Assembly (NCBI GenBank): GCA_903813345.2
Contig: CAIIXF020000018.1
Coordinates: forward strand, 1-50,000
Source of the DNA: Owenia fusiformis
Taxonomy: Eukaryota; Annelida; Polychaeta; Sabellida; Oweniidae
DNA: 50,000 nt
Direction of reading: 5' to 3'
This document shows, one piece after another, positions 36,801 through 48,500 of this stretch; position 1 is the first letter of the stretch; every line of letters starts with the position of its first letter. Under the pieces are notes generated by a model, which had not been told where the DNA came from, did no database searches, and saw only the letters and a list, made by a program, of their open reading frames with translations. The position numbers were made by a program, and so were the translations under genes.

Positions 36801-39800
36801 TCTACGGACTGAATAATTCATGGACCTTTCAGACTAAAAAGACCTTTGGGTGAGAAACATGGATCCTAATCAATACGCTGATAAGATCTCGCGGCGAGTG
36901 ATCAAAAATCACAAGTAGCAACATCCAATTCAATGCATAACAACAAATAACTGTCCCAAACATTTTTTTGATCTTTTATGGAGTATCCAAGTATCATTCC
37001 ATATATACGTTATTCTGTGACATACAATGCAACTCAGGCCAAAGGACAACTTAATATCATAAATATACAAAAGTTCCACACAAAAACACCAGTATCCGTG
37101 AAAAGATCGAAATTTACAGTACAAAAATAAATTTCTGATCTCGAAAGATTGATAGTCGGGTATTTCTAGGCCAACGTTGAAGTTTTTCGTCACAATTTTG
37201 AATATGCATTGTGACAATTGAAGGAACTAGAGTTCTTCCTTAGCACTGGATGTTTGGCATTAGAGTTGATATAACTGAAACTAAAATGCCCAGAAATGAT
37301 ACTGCTACGGTAAGGCTGCTATATTGTAAAGTGTCTTGTATCCAAGAGGGGTTGTGAACAGTGATTCTTGGCTTCATGTAACCGTTTTCAAAGTTTTTGT
37401 TCTACAAAATGAATGTAGGTCAAGGATTGCCAATATACATCATCCCAATTGTGCTTTGAAACGAGACGCAATAGATTTTCCAGCTGACGCGGAAACACGT
37501 AGTTTTCTCTGCACTTTTTATTGGAATTCTAAATAAAAAGTAATACTTACAAAAGGCTTACAAATTCAAAAAAACTACATCGATTGTTTGGAACGGGTCA
37601 CAATAACCAACGAGGAATGTAGCATCCTAATCCTAAATAATTACTAAGTTGATCCTTAATGTCCTCATCTATAATGTGTATTACAAGATCAAAGTAGACA
37701 GGGATTACCGCAACGAACTTCCATCCCGATGGTCTTGCAGCCAGAACATTTTTAAACTTCTAGATTCTTCTCAAGTCTACAGAGTATTCAACTACTGACA
37801 GAGCTTGGAAATAGATTAATTTCAATAACAAAGGTTCCGTTCAAAATAATTCACATTAGGGACGTCGTGCCAATCCACAGGGGTTTGCTTATGTCAAATG
37901 TGTGTCTTCCTTCCTACGAGGATGATGTAAACTATCAATTTTACGCCATGTGATCGTCGAGGTTCTTTCTAATGGGAAAGTAACATTAATCTAAAACGTC
38001 TTCTAAAACGAATGGGTAGCTGCATTAGCCTCACGGGGGTCGTGTTCAGCGGCCATTGACAAACGCCCCTTCCATGGAAGTATACCTATGTTTGATCTAG
38101 GCCTAAATACTAAACTAAATTAAATTCAATCTATATGCCAACATTTGCACAATAAACAAATTATAAATCACCAAATAGCAATCAGCGCAAGAATCGTCTT
38201 TTCAAATATCGTGTGTTCTCTCTTCGGTTCGATCAAATATTGCCTAGATTTGTTTCTCAAATGAAACTTTAGCCGATCCGAAACAAAAGGTCTTGCAAGA
38301 TATGATTAACCAATAAAGAATATACGATTAAGCATTTTCGATTAAATGGCTTAACTTTACATGTATACATGCTACAGGAACAGTCGCTGGTCTCGTTCCC
38401 AGGTCTCATTATACAGTCCGATATTATTGCCAAGTACAGACAACTTCAGAACTCTCGTCAACAGATGAGACTGTCGTGTCAATGCTAGAACTTAGAAAGT
38501 CCACAGTGCATCGGAAGTGATAAAACAAAAAATGAACATTCAGACGTTTCATATATTAAAATGAGATGACCAAGACAATGTTGATGGTAATTAAATGAAT
38601 GACTCCTTTTGATTTAGAACTAGCTGTAATTGAATTGATTTCCCAATGTGCCGATATATCTCCTGATCAAAGAAAGTCATTAAGTAAAGCTTATTTGTGT
38701 AACACCCAGAATATTTAATCATTAAGAATGATGACAAGTACAATTATTTGATAGGAGTTAAACTAGTCCAATTATCAACACCAAATTAGGAACATGCATC
38801 ATCAAAACCAAACTAAAAATCCAACCACCCACCCACAATCCACCCACCTAACCATCCACCCACCCGCCATTTACCATGACCATCCACACACCAAATCATC
38901 CAACTTACCATCCGCCCACTTAACCATCCACCCATCTAGCTATCCACTCAAATAACCATCCGCCATCCATCCACCTAACCATCCATCAACCCACTAACTT
39001 AACCATCCACCCACCAAACCATCCAACCAGCTAACCATCCATCCAAATAACCAGCCGCCATCCATTTATTAGATATTTAATCTTGCCATACAATAATTAA
39101 TCCTCCAGCTGACTTTAAATACAACAAGGACCATGGTTAAACATTTGATGCAACTTATGAAAAACAATTTTCAGGTCCACCAGGAGTGCAGATGGCCTTG
39201 CCCTACGACAGAATGTCCCGAGACTCCTCACGATGTACCTGGCTGTAGAGACGGTGTCAATATCATAAAGGACGGTTGTGGCTGCTGTTTTATGTGTGGA
39301 CGCCAGCAGGGAGATACGTGCAACCATGAACAGTTGTGTGATGAACAAAAAGGATTGTATTGTGATTTTCAACTGGATAATGGCGTAAGAGGAGTGTGTA
39401 GAGGTTAGTGTATTATTCTGGTGTTGTACTATATTGACGTCAAGTGCAAAATTAGTAACTGGGTCATCGGGTTAAGGTCATTCACGGTCCCTCTGAGTCA
39501 AATCCGTCAATCCATGGACTTGTAGACTAGCCACTCGGATCAGGCCTAGTAGTATCTTCTATAATGTGACCATTTCTTGAGTCCGGAGTTTTCTTTCTTA
39601 TCTTGTTTGTTCAAAACAAAAGCATGTTGTAGACGTGGAGGAAGAACATGCGGATATGGCGGATGTAGAATGTGCTGTTTATGGTCTAACGTATATAACA
39701 TAATATAATATGTTTCAGCCAAAGAGGCGAATCCCTGCTACGTACCTGACAATGGTAAATTCTACAGAGACGGGGAGTCATTTCAACCAGACTGTCGCAG

Positions 39801-41777
39801 AAAGTGTACCTGTCAAAATGGCCACTATGGTTGTGTTTCGAACTGCCCTCAGGAGGAGAGGAAACCGTCGAACGTGTCCTGCATCAACCCACAGTTAATT
39901 TCAATCAACAATAGCTGCTGCAAAGATTGGATATGTCCAGATTATAAGGAAAATTCGGGCCACCGTGAGAGGGACGTCACTACTTTCTGTATGTATTAAT
40001 TAATTAATTAATAGAATGCGATTTAGAGGCAATTATGAGATACTTAAAAAGCTCCATGTAATAGGAATCCCCGATAATGCAATCTTTCATAGTTTCTGAC
40101 ACCCCGGATTATTTTTCAATGCTAGTAATTTTTCTCCCATTCATTTGGATCCATTGATTCATATTGTTTCTATTTTCTTTCTAGTATTGCCCTTGGCGTT
40201 TTTCAATCATAACAATATACCTTTCTGTAGTATAGACGGATAGTGTTAGCCAGCCTCAAAGTATTCAATAATTTATATAGATATGCCTAGACTATTTTTA
40301 AGTGAATATGACATACTTTACAACCCATGCCCTATGAAACAGAAAATTTGAATGTTTTTCGTGTAAATACATGACAGTACAGTACATGTAGGTCTATGCC
40401 AAATCTGTTAATTCCTTAAATTTATTTTTAGCACCATTTCAAGTGACCACATCACCAAGACCATGCAAGAAAGATACATCTGCGTGGAGCGCTTGCTCTG
40501 TGACATGTGGCCAGGGAGTGTCCATCCGGGTCACCAATGACAACGGGGATTGTCAGCCAATCAAACAAGTCAGAATGTGTGAGATCAGACCATGTGACCT
40601 CAATGATCAACATTTGGTACCGTATACGATTGCTAATTTAGAACTTGATAGAAACAATTTTTTAAATATTTCACGATACATTTATCACGAAATAGGTCAT
40701 ATCTTAACTCCTCCAGGGGCTGCTCTTGCAAAATATTACCAGCAGTTGAATAAAAGTTGAGTCTATGGATCTAAAATGACATCGTCTAAATACCATGTTT
40801 GCATGGTATAATAAGGTCGCTTCAGTCGCTGAAAAATAGTAGCTTTTCCACAAGGCAGAAAATGTTTTGAATACTTATAATTTATCAAAACCAATATATT
40901 TCATAAAAACAATATTTTGCAAGGGTAAGCTTTTGAAAACTACAATAAGTCAATAATCAAATTTATTGTTTTGAAGACAATTATCAATATCAATTATCAT
41001 GTGACAACTTTAAATGGGCAGCACGACACGTGTCACTCCACCGTAGTACTGTAACAAGAAGCTCAAAATTAAAGCAGGGCCACCTATAATGTACATCCTT
41101 CAAGATTGGTCCTTCACTGTTTTCATAGCAGCTCATGTAATGCAATGAATTACTTTTGGGCAAAGGATGATAATATACACACTCTTAAAAATGAATTACT
41201 TGAGTATTTCCCAAGTATAAAAATTACTTAAAGTTAAATACTTAGTTTTACTTCATTTTACTTAGGTTTAAGTTATATTGTCATTTTGAGTTTTTTAATT
41301 GCTTAATTATGTAAATGAGTATTACAATTACTACAGTAAGTATTTCAATTCCTCTCCTTGCATTAGTAAATTCACCATAAATGAATTACTTAAAAATTAC
41401 TTCAAAATTATTCAGTAGTTCAAGATTATTTAAGTAATTTTTGACTTAAAATGAGTAGTACAATTTCTCAATATAAGGAAATCCAAGTAATAATTTTTAA
41501 GAGTGCATCTGTAGCTCTTTCTTGATTTCAGACTGGCCGGCATTGCAAACATACAATACGTGCAAAGGAGAAAAAGCCAATCCAAATCAAAGACTGTACA
41601 AGTGTCAAGAAATTCCAGCCCAAATATTGTAGCACTTGTAAAAAACGCACATGTTGTCTTCCCGAGATGGCATCAACAAAATCATTGGAATTTGTATGTA
41701 AAGACGGTAAACATACCATGAAAAACATAATGTGGATTAAAAACTGTAAATGTCAAAACACGTGTCTATATAATTGA
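30811..41777 (+). CDS. CCN family matricellular protein (IGFBP-VWC-TSP1-CTCK)
   Basis: Exons 39175-39403, 39719-39988, 40432-40616 and 41532-41777 join in consistent phase (1, 1, 0). They encode in order an IGFBP module (DGCGCCFMCGRQQGDTC), a VWC module (YRDGESFQPDCRRKCTCQNG), a TSP1 module (SAWSACSVTCGQGVSIRVTN) and a C-terminal cystine knot (FQPKYCSTCKKRTCCLPE, ending CKCQNTCLYN). This is the full CCN (CYR61/CTGF/NOV) architecture: secreted proteins that bind integrins and growth factors in the matrix. The proposed first exon, 30811-30975, encodes a signal peptide (LKLSLLLIATCVA) and a short Cys-containing linker, and ends in phase 0 at a weaker donor (GTTGGT). Its link across an 8.2-kb intron is less certain than the rest. 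Total about 364 residues, normal for the family. Which CCN paralogue it matches is undecided. Confidence 0.9.
30976..31628. other. CCN intron 1, first part
   Basis: AT-rich, no element recognised. Confidence 0.35.
31629..32468. mobile_element. TTAA MITE family, copy 4 (most complete, 840 bp)
   Basis: Starts TTAAAGGCCCCATGTAAAGT and ends GACGGGGACTTTAA, each at a TTAA. Collinear with copy 1 along its whole length, with an extra ~125 bp that copy 1 lacks (around GAAATAGCGTGTCTTTTGTT). This suggests the full-length form. It lies in CCN intron 1. Confidence 0.85.
32469..34004. other. CCN intron 1, unannotated
   Basis: Frames such as 33066-33398 lack recognisable domains or splice support. Confidence 0.35.
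34005..34195. repeat. Small foldback (CGGCTGTCGGCTACCGGATT arms)
   Basis: CAGCTGTCGGCTACCGAGATAA at ~34041 is mirrored by TTAATCCGGTAGCCGACAGC at ~34150; weaker pairing extends the arms to ~45 bp around a ~70-bp loop. Confidence 0.7.
35236..36180. repeat. ~69-bp minisatellite, ~13 copies
   Basis: The unit is AACACTTTACAAACAACACC, TACAAAGAACATCCAAAAAG, CAACACCTTACGAAGAACAC, CAAATAA. The 69-bp period is a multiple of three and keeps a + strand frame open at 35377-35724 (HFTNNTYKEHPKSN repeated), but later units break the frame. It lies in CCN intron 1. Confidence 0.93.
36181..38814. other. CCN intron 1, unannotated
   Basis: Nothing recognised; frames on both strands are short and overlapping. 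Confidence 0.35.
38815..39065. repeat. CCATCCACCCA-type tandem repeat upstream of the IGFBP exon
   Basis: About 250 bp of variants of CCATCCACCCA, CTAACCATCCACC and CCGCCATCC, all pyrimidine-rich on the + strand, ending ~110 bp before the IGFBP exon acceptor. Confidence 0.9.
41180..41505. mobile_element. 326-bp MITE next to the CTCK exon
   Basis: Terminal inverted repeats CACTCTTAAAAATGAATTAC and its inverse (GTAATAATTTTTAAGAGTG). The interior is full of AATTACTT repeats. It ends 26 bp before the acceptor of the last CCN exon (41532). Target duplication not resolved. Confidence 0.85.
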
Positions 41778-42229
41778 ATCATAACGAGATAGGTGCTGAA
41801 ATATATATATAGTCAAAACTCTCGGCTTTCTCCCGTCTAATTCTTCACTTTGAGTTAATTGGTGATATATATATAAAATTTATGACATTCTTTATTATAT
41901 ATAGTATATCTTTTATTGACTCTTTAGATGTCATATCATGACATATTAGTCACTTAGGTAGAGCAGTTCTTCCCATTGTCGAGTTGAAGATCAAACTATT
42001 AAGAACCTCCGAGAACTTTGGACACTATGAAGATGAAAGAAAAACGAATAATGTCACAAGGTGAACTCTGTTATAAACTTTGATCTTGCAGTCGACCTAC
42101 TTAATGTAGGTGCGAATGTAAAGCTGGCATTAGCATTAATCAACAATAGCATTTGTATAAAAAAATATGTGTACTTATTTAGATTTATATCAGGATTTAT
42201 TCAATTATGAATTCATTTAACATATCTGA

Positions 42230-42235
42230 AATAAA
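42230..42235 (+). terminator. Polyadenylation signal AATAAA of the CCN gene (likely)
   Basis: Canonical AATAAA about 450 bp after the stop at 41777. Confidence 0.5.
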
Positions 42236-42352
42236 ATGATGTGATATTTTTGAACTTGGAGATGTTAGCTTAGTACATCCACAGATAATGTTCTGGATAA
42301 TCATCCTCCAAAAGTAACTTATCAGTTCTCCATACATACTGTATGCCCCCAC

Positions 42353-42358
42353 TTTATT
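42353..42358 (-). terminator. Polyadenylation signal of the SerRS-like gene (TTTATT on +)
   Basis: AATAAA on the - strand about 180 bp after the stop codon at 42541-42539. A second candidate lies at 42196-42201, which would make this mRNA overlap the CCN 3' end. Confidence 0.5.
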
Positions 42359-42538
42359 GATACAACAGAGTTCACTGCAGATGTTGATTCTGTTTGGCAG
42401 TTATGGGACAGATATTAGCAAAAGAGTTCCTTATATTACAGATTATGTTCCTTTTGGTCATCTGTATGAGCAGATGTTTGCTAAAGCAATTCCAAGAAGT
42501 TGTTGTTTCCATTGCACAGCTGTGTGGACAGATGTTTG

Positions 42539-45500
42539 CTAAAGTGTTTCCTGCAGATGTTGTTTCTGTTGAGCTGTTGGCATATAAGGCTGAAGAACAT
42601 CTGGTAGAGTGAATTTGCCATCCTAAAAAGGCAAATGTATAATATCTTTCTATTAATATTTTTGATATAACATAATTTACAAACTCTTGATGAAGATTTC
42701 AAACCATTATATTCAAAAACTGAATAAAGAAGGAATCTAAGAGTTTAATAATTTCATCAACAACTTTAAAAATCACATCAAGATTCTCATATTTAAGCAC
42801 AGCAGAGTTTATGTATATATTCTAGGAAAATGAGCATACTGATAATAATATATTTCTAGCGTCTACGTTTGCAGTAAAGTTACCTTAGTTTGCCCTTGTT
42901 CAACTAAGATAGCTATCGCCCTTGGTACTATCAGTGCTGTACCATGAACCTACAAAGCAATAATACATTGCACATGTATTGTCACATATTTGAATTGCTT
43001 CTTTATATGAACTGAAATGAAACAGCCTTCGTCAGGTTAATATATGGCTTATCAAAATTCTGGTTGATCGTATGTCGGGGGCCGTACATACATTTAGGTG
43101 CATGATAAATCCTATTAACTAGAGGTGCATATATTAAAGGACAATAGTTAAGGAGCACATTTGAATTAATGATGTTCAGATTGGTCACTTACTGTGTGTA
43201 GATAATTCTTGCTTTTAGAATCATCCTTTTTACTATAGCGCATCATGAGTCTCCTGCTGATGTAGTCATTGCACAGAGAAACCTGGCCAACCTATCAATG
43301 TAAAGATTAAATAAGTTTTTCAAGTTTTTAAGTCAATAAAATTGTTAGTTTTGTGATGATAAAATGCTAGCCCAAAAAGAATAATGGAGGAATGACATTT
43401 TAATAAATAAGAGTTTACCAGACACGAATATGAATCAGAATAATGTTCGTACTTGGCAGTTTTCAAATAATGTTGACCCCAATTGATCATCCAACAATGG
43501 GAATCATATTCATGTCCACAAATTCCTCCCAATTTTAGTAAAAAATACAATTTTCACATATTGACATCCAGATTTTCCTCCCAATTCATTTTTAAAACAT
43601 GCAAATTGGAATCTGTTGAATAAGGTTTTTGAAACCTCAGTCTACCTAATTTATATTTAGAAACCCTGATTTTGTCCTAGTTGTTTGAGAGGAATAGGGT
43701 TCATTTTCTGGAAAATCCAGAGAAAATCAGGATTTCTAGTCATACAAGTCAAATTACCTGGTAATTGAAGCCTGTACTATGAAGGCGCAAATATGTGTTC
43801 GACACAAGTGATTCCGACATTCTCATGTCTCTTGGAGCAGGATTAATTTGGCTGAAGAAAGAAAAATACTTTTACAGAAATACTGAAATATTGAATCATG
43901 AGCAAATTATGGAAAAATTATGATTCATATCACTCAAATTATATAAAGTAAAACCTGTCTAATCTGACCGCCATTGGAACAGGCTTAAAGGAACATTCCT
44001 GGCCAAACCTTTTCTATCCTGATGTGATAGCTATAATCATATATATACTTTCCATATTAAGCAAAACATGGGGAAATGTTTTAATATAGTCAATATTGAT
44101 AATTTAAAAATGTAGTGCTCATTTCCAGTAAGCTGCCATCTTTTAAGATTTTACTCAGGAAGTGATGTCATCGACTCTCAACTTTCATGGCCTTGCATAT
44201 AACAGTATAGGAAAATAGCACAATATCACTTCTAGACGAGTGATCCTTACTTTATGCGCAAAAATATGTTCAGAGCTTGTCAGCTTAGAATAAAAGAAGA
44301 AACTTTTAGAAGGATTAAATCAAAGACAAAATTGAAAAAGAATATTCAGCTGGTTTTTGTAATTCTTAATAGCTCCTTATAGTGTTATATGCAAAGCTGA
44401 GAGTCAATGACATCACTTCCTGAGTGAAATATTAAAAGATGGCAGCCTACTGGAATTCAGCACTACATTTTCAAGTGATCAATATTGACCATATCAAAAC
44501 ATTTTTCCCTGTTTTACTAAATATGGAAAGTATATATATGGTTATAGCTACCATATTAGGAGAGAAATGGTCTTGCCATGAATATTCCTTTAAAGCTATC
44601 AGATTAAAAGGTGTTCACAATTCGAGGTTTTTGCATTCACGATATTCCAGATTCTGAAGAAATGTAAACACATTCTCGGAACATATTAAATGTTCATTTA
44701 ATCACATAGCTTTATGGCATTTCAGAAATTTGAAAATTTGATTCAAATAAATCTAGTCATGCTGGAAAGCCCCATTGTAATCAAGATCATTCAAGTTTTT
44801 TCCAAAAGTTTTGATATGATTACAATATTTGAGCAATTTTGTATGAAACATGAGAAATCTTATGAAAAGTGTTCAGATTAGACAGGTTAATTTTTCAAAT
44901 ATGACTGATCACTGTTCAAATTGTATATACTGCCAAAATGGCCTAATGTCACATTCTGTCATAATAAGCTAATGTCACATACTGCCAAAATGGACTAATG
45001 TCACATACTGCCAAAATGGGCTAATGTCATATTCTGCCAAAACGAGCTAATATCACATAATGCCAAAATGGGTTAATGTCACATTCTGTCAAAATAAGCA
45101 AATGTCACAGACTGCATAAATGGGCTAATGTCATATTCTGCCAAAATGGGCTGTGTCAAATACTGCCAAAATGGGCTAATGTCACATACTGCCAAAATGA
45201 GGTAATGTCACATACTGCCAAAATGAGCTAATGTCCCATACTGCCAAAATGGGCTAATGTCACATACTGCCAAAATGAGCTAATGTCACATACTGCCAAA
45301 ATGAGCTAATGTCCCATACTGCCAAAATGGGCTAATGTCACATACTGCCAAAATGAGCTAATGTCACATACTGCCAAAATGAGCTAATGTCCCATACTGC
45401 CAAAATGGGCTAATGTCACATACTGCCAAAATGAGCTAATGTCACATACTGCCAAAATGAGCTAATGTCCCATACTGCCAAAATGGGCTAATGTCACATA

Positions 45501-48500
45501 CTGCCAAAATGAGCTAATGTCCCATACTGCCAAAATGAGCTAATGTCCCGTACTGCCCATATGAGCTCATGTCACATATTGCCAAAATGAGCTAATGTCC
45601 CGGACTGGTAAAATGGGCTAATGTCACATACTGCCAAAATGGGCTGTGTCAAATACTGCCAAAATGAGCTAATGTCACATACTGCCAAAATGGGCTAATG
45701 TCACATACTGCCAAAATGGGCTGTGTCAAATACTGCCAAAATGAGCTAATGTCCCATACTGCCAAAATGGGCTAATGTCACATACTGCCAAAATGAGCTA
45801 ATGTCACACACTGCCAAAATGGGCTAATGTCACATACTGCCAAAATGAGCTGATGTGCTGTACTGCCAAAATGGGCTAATGTCACATACTGCCAAAATGA
45901 GCTAATGTCCCGTACTGCCAAAATGAGCTAATGTCAAATACTGCCAAAATGAGCTAATGTCACATAACACCAAAATGAGCTTATGTCCTGTACTGCCAAA
46001 ATGGGCTAATGTCACATACTGCCAAAATGAGCTAATACCCCATACTGCAAAAATGGGCTTATGTAACATACTGCCAAATGAACTAATGTCCAATTCTGCT
46101 AAAATGGGCTAATGTTACATACTGCCAAAATTGGTTAATATCACATTCTGTCAAAATAAGCTAATGTCACATACTGCCAAATTGGGATAATGTCATATTC
46201 TGCCAAAATGGGCTGTGTCAAATACTGCCAAAATGAGCTAATGTCCCATACTGCCAAAATGAGCTAATGTCACACACTGCCCATATGAGCTCATGTCACA
46301 TATTGCCAAAATGAGCTAATGTCACATACTGCAAAATGAGCTAATGTCCCATACTGTTAAAATGGGTTAATGTCACATACTGCCAAAATGAGCTAATGTC
46401 ACACACTGCCAAAATGGGCTAATGTCACACACTGCCAAACTGAGCTTATGTCCTGTACAGCCAAAATGGGCTAATGTCACATACTGCCAAAATGAACTAA
46501 TGTCCTGTACTGTTAAAATGGGTTAATGTCACATACTGCCAAAATGAGCTAATGTCACACACTGCCAAAATGTGCTTATGTCACATACTGCCAAAATGAG
46601 CTAATGTCACATACTGCCAAAATGTACTTATGTCACATACTGCCAAAATGAGCTAAGTCACATACTGCCAAAATGAGCTTATGTCCCGGACTGGTAAAAT
46701 GGGCTAATGTCACATACTGCAAAAATGGGTTAATATCACATTCTGTCGAAATGAGCTAATGTCATTTACTGCCCAAATGAGCTAATGTCAAATACTGCCA
46801 AAATGACCTTATGTCACATACTGCCAAAGTGGGATAATGTCACATACTTCCAGGATGGACTGGTACATGTACACACCTGAGAGCTGAATTTAAATGCTTG
46901 ATATTGGCTTGATATTCTTACCCCATAGGAATTTTGAATTTAGCATATAGCATATAGATCTGCTTGCGAGCATACTCAAACAATTTCAGTGCCATTCTTT
47001 GATCAACTCCAGCAGCAAATACCTCCACCTAAATAGAATAAAAGTCTTGGGTTAGGACTAAAGATATTATCAAAAGAAACAGATCTTAACTTAAGCAATC
47101 TTATTATTGGAAAAGAGATGTGATAACTACATGTAATTCACTATGATACACACTGTAGATGCAATATGTACATGTATATACTGTACTGTACAATAGAGTT
47201 CACACTTACTACAGTATTCTGGGTGCAATATATAATAATGCACACTATGTATGCAGTGTGTATACACAATAAGGTACATTGTTTCCAATAAGATACACAC
47301 TTACTACAGTATTCTGGGTGCAATATATAATAATGCACACTATGTATGCAGTGTGTATACACAATAAGGTACACTGTATAAACAATAAGATACACACTTA
47401 CTACAGTATTCTGGGTGCAATATATAATAATGCACACTATGTATTCAGTGTGTATACACAATAAGGTACATTGTTTCCAATAAGATACACACTTACTACA
47501 GTATTCTGGGTGCAATATATAATAATGCACACTATGTATTCAGTGTGTATACACAATAAGGTACATTGTTTCCAATAAGATACACACTTACTACAGTATT
47601 CTGGGTGCAATATATATAATGCACACTATGTATGCAGTGTGTATACACAATAAGGTACATTGTTTCCAATAAGATACACACTTACTACAGTATTCTGGGT
47701 GCAATATATAATAATGCACACTATGTATGCAGTGTGTATACACAATAAGGTACATTGTTTCCAATAAGATACACACTTACTACAGTATTCAGGGTGCAAT
47801 ATATAATAATGCACACTATGTATGCAGTATGTTTACACAATAAGGTACATTGTTTCCAATAAGATACACACTTACTACAGTATTCTGGGTGCAATATATA
47901 ATAATGCACACTATGTATGCAGTGTGTATACACAATAAGGTACATTGTTTCCAATAAGATACACACTTACTACAGTATTCAGGGTGCAATATATAATAAT
48001 GCACACTATGTATGCAGTGTGTATACACAATAAGGTACATTGTTTCCAATAAGATACACACTTACTACAGTATTCTGGGTGCAATATATAATAATGCACA
48101 CTATGTATGCAGTATGTTTACACAATAAGGTACATTGTTTCCAATAAGATACACACTTACTACAGTATTCTGGGTGCAATATATAATAATGCACACTATG
48201 TATGCAGTGTGTATACACAATAAGGTACATTGTTTCCAATAAGATACACACTTACTACAGTATTCAGGGTGCAATATATAATAATGCACACTATGTATGC
48301 AGTATGTTTACACAATGAGGTACATTGTTTCCAATAAGATACACACTTACCACAGTATTCTGATGTACTCCAAACAGGCCTTGATACTCCACCATGTAGT
48401 CATCGTGAATGTAGTAGTCACTGCATACATCTAAAAATAATAATCATTCCCAATATATGCAACCTTAGTCACTAGACATCCCTTAGTTGACAGACATGCA

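Noticed and set aside
40617-40760. Continuation of the CCN TSP1 exon to a stop at 40760 as a truncated isoform
   Set aside because: A phase-0 donor at 40617 links to the CTCK exon and completes the family architecture. Read-through residues show no homology, though a truncated isoform is not excluded.
47141-48289. Series of similar 60-130-codon - strand frames (HYYILHPEYCSKCVSYWKQC)
   Set aside because: Translation of the 95-bp intronic array; the true exon sits at its edge in another frame.
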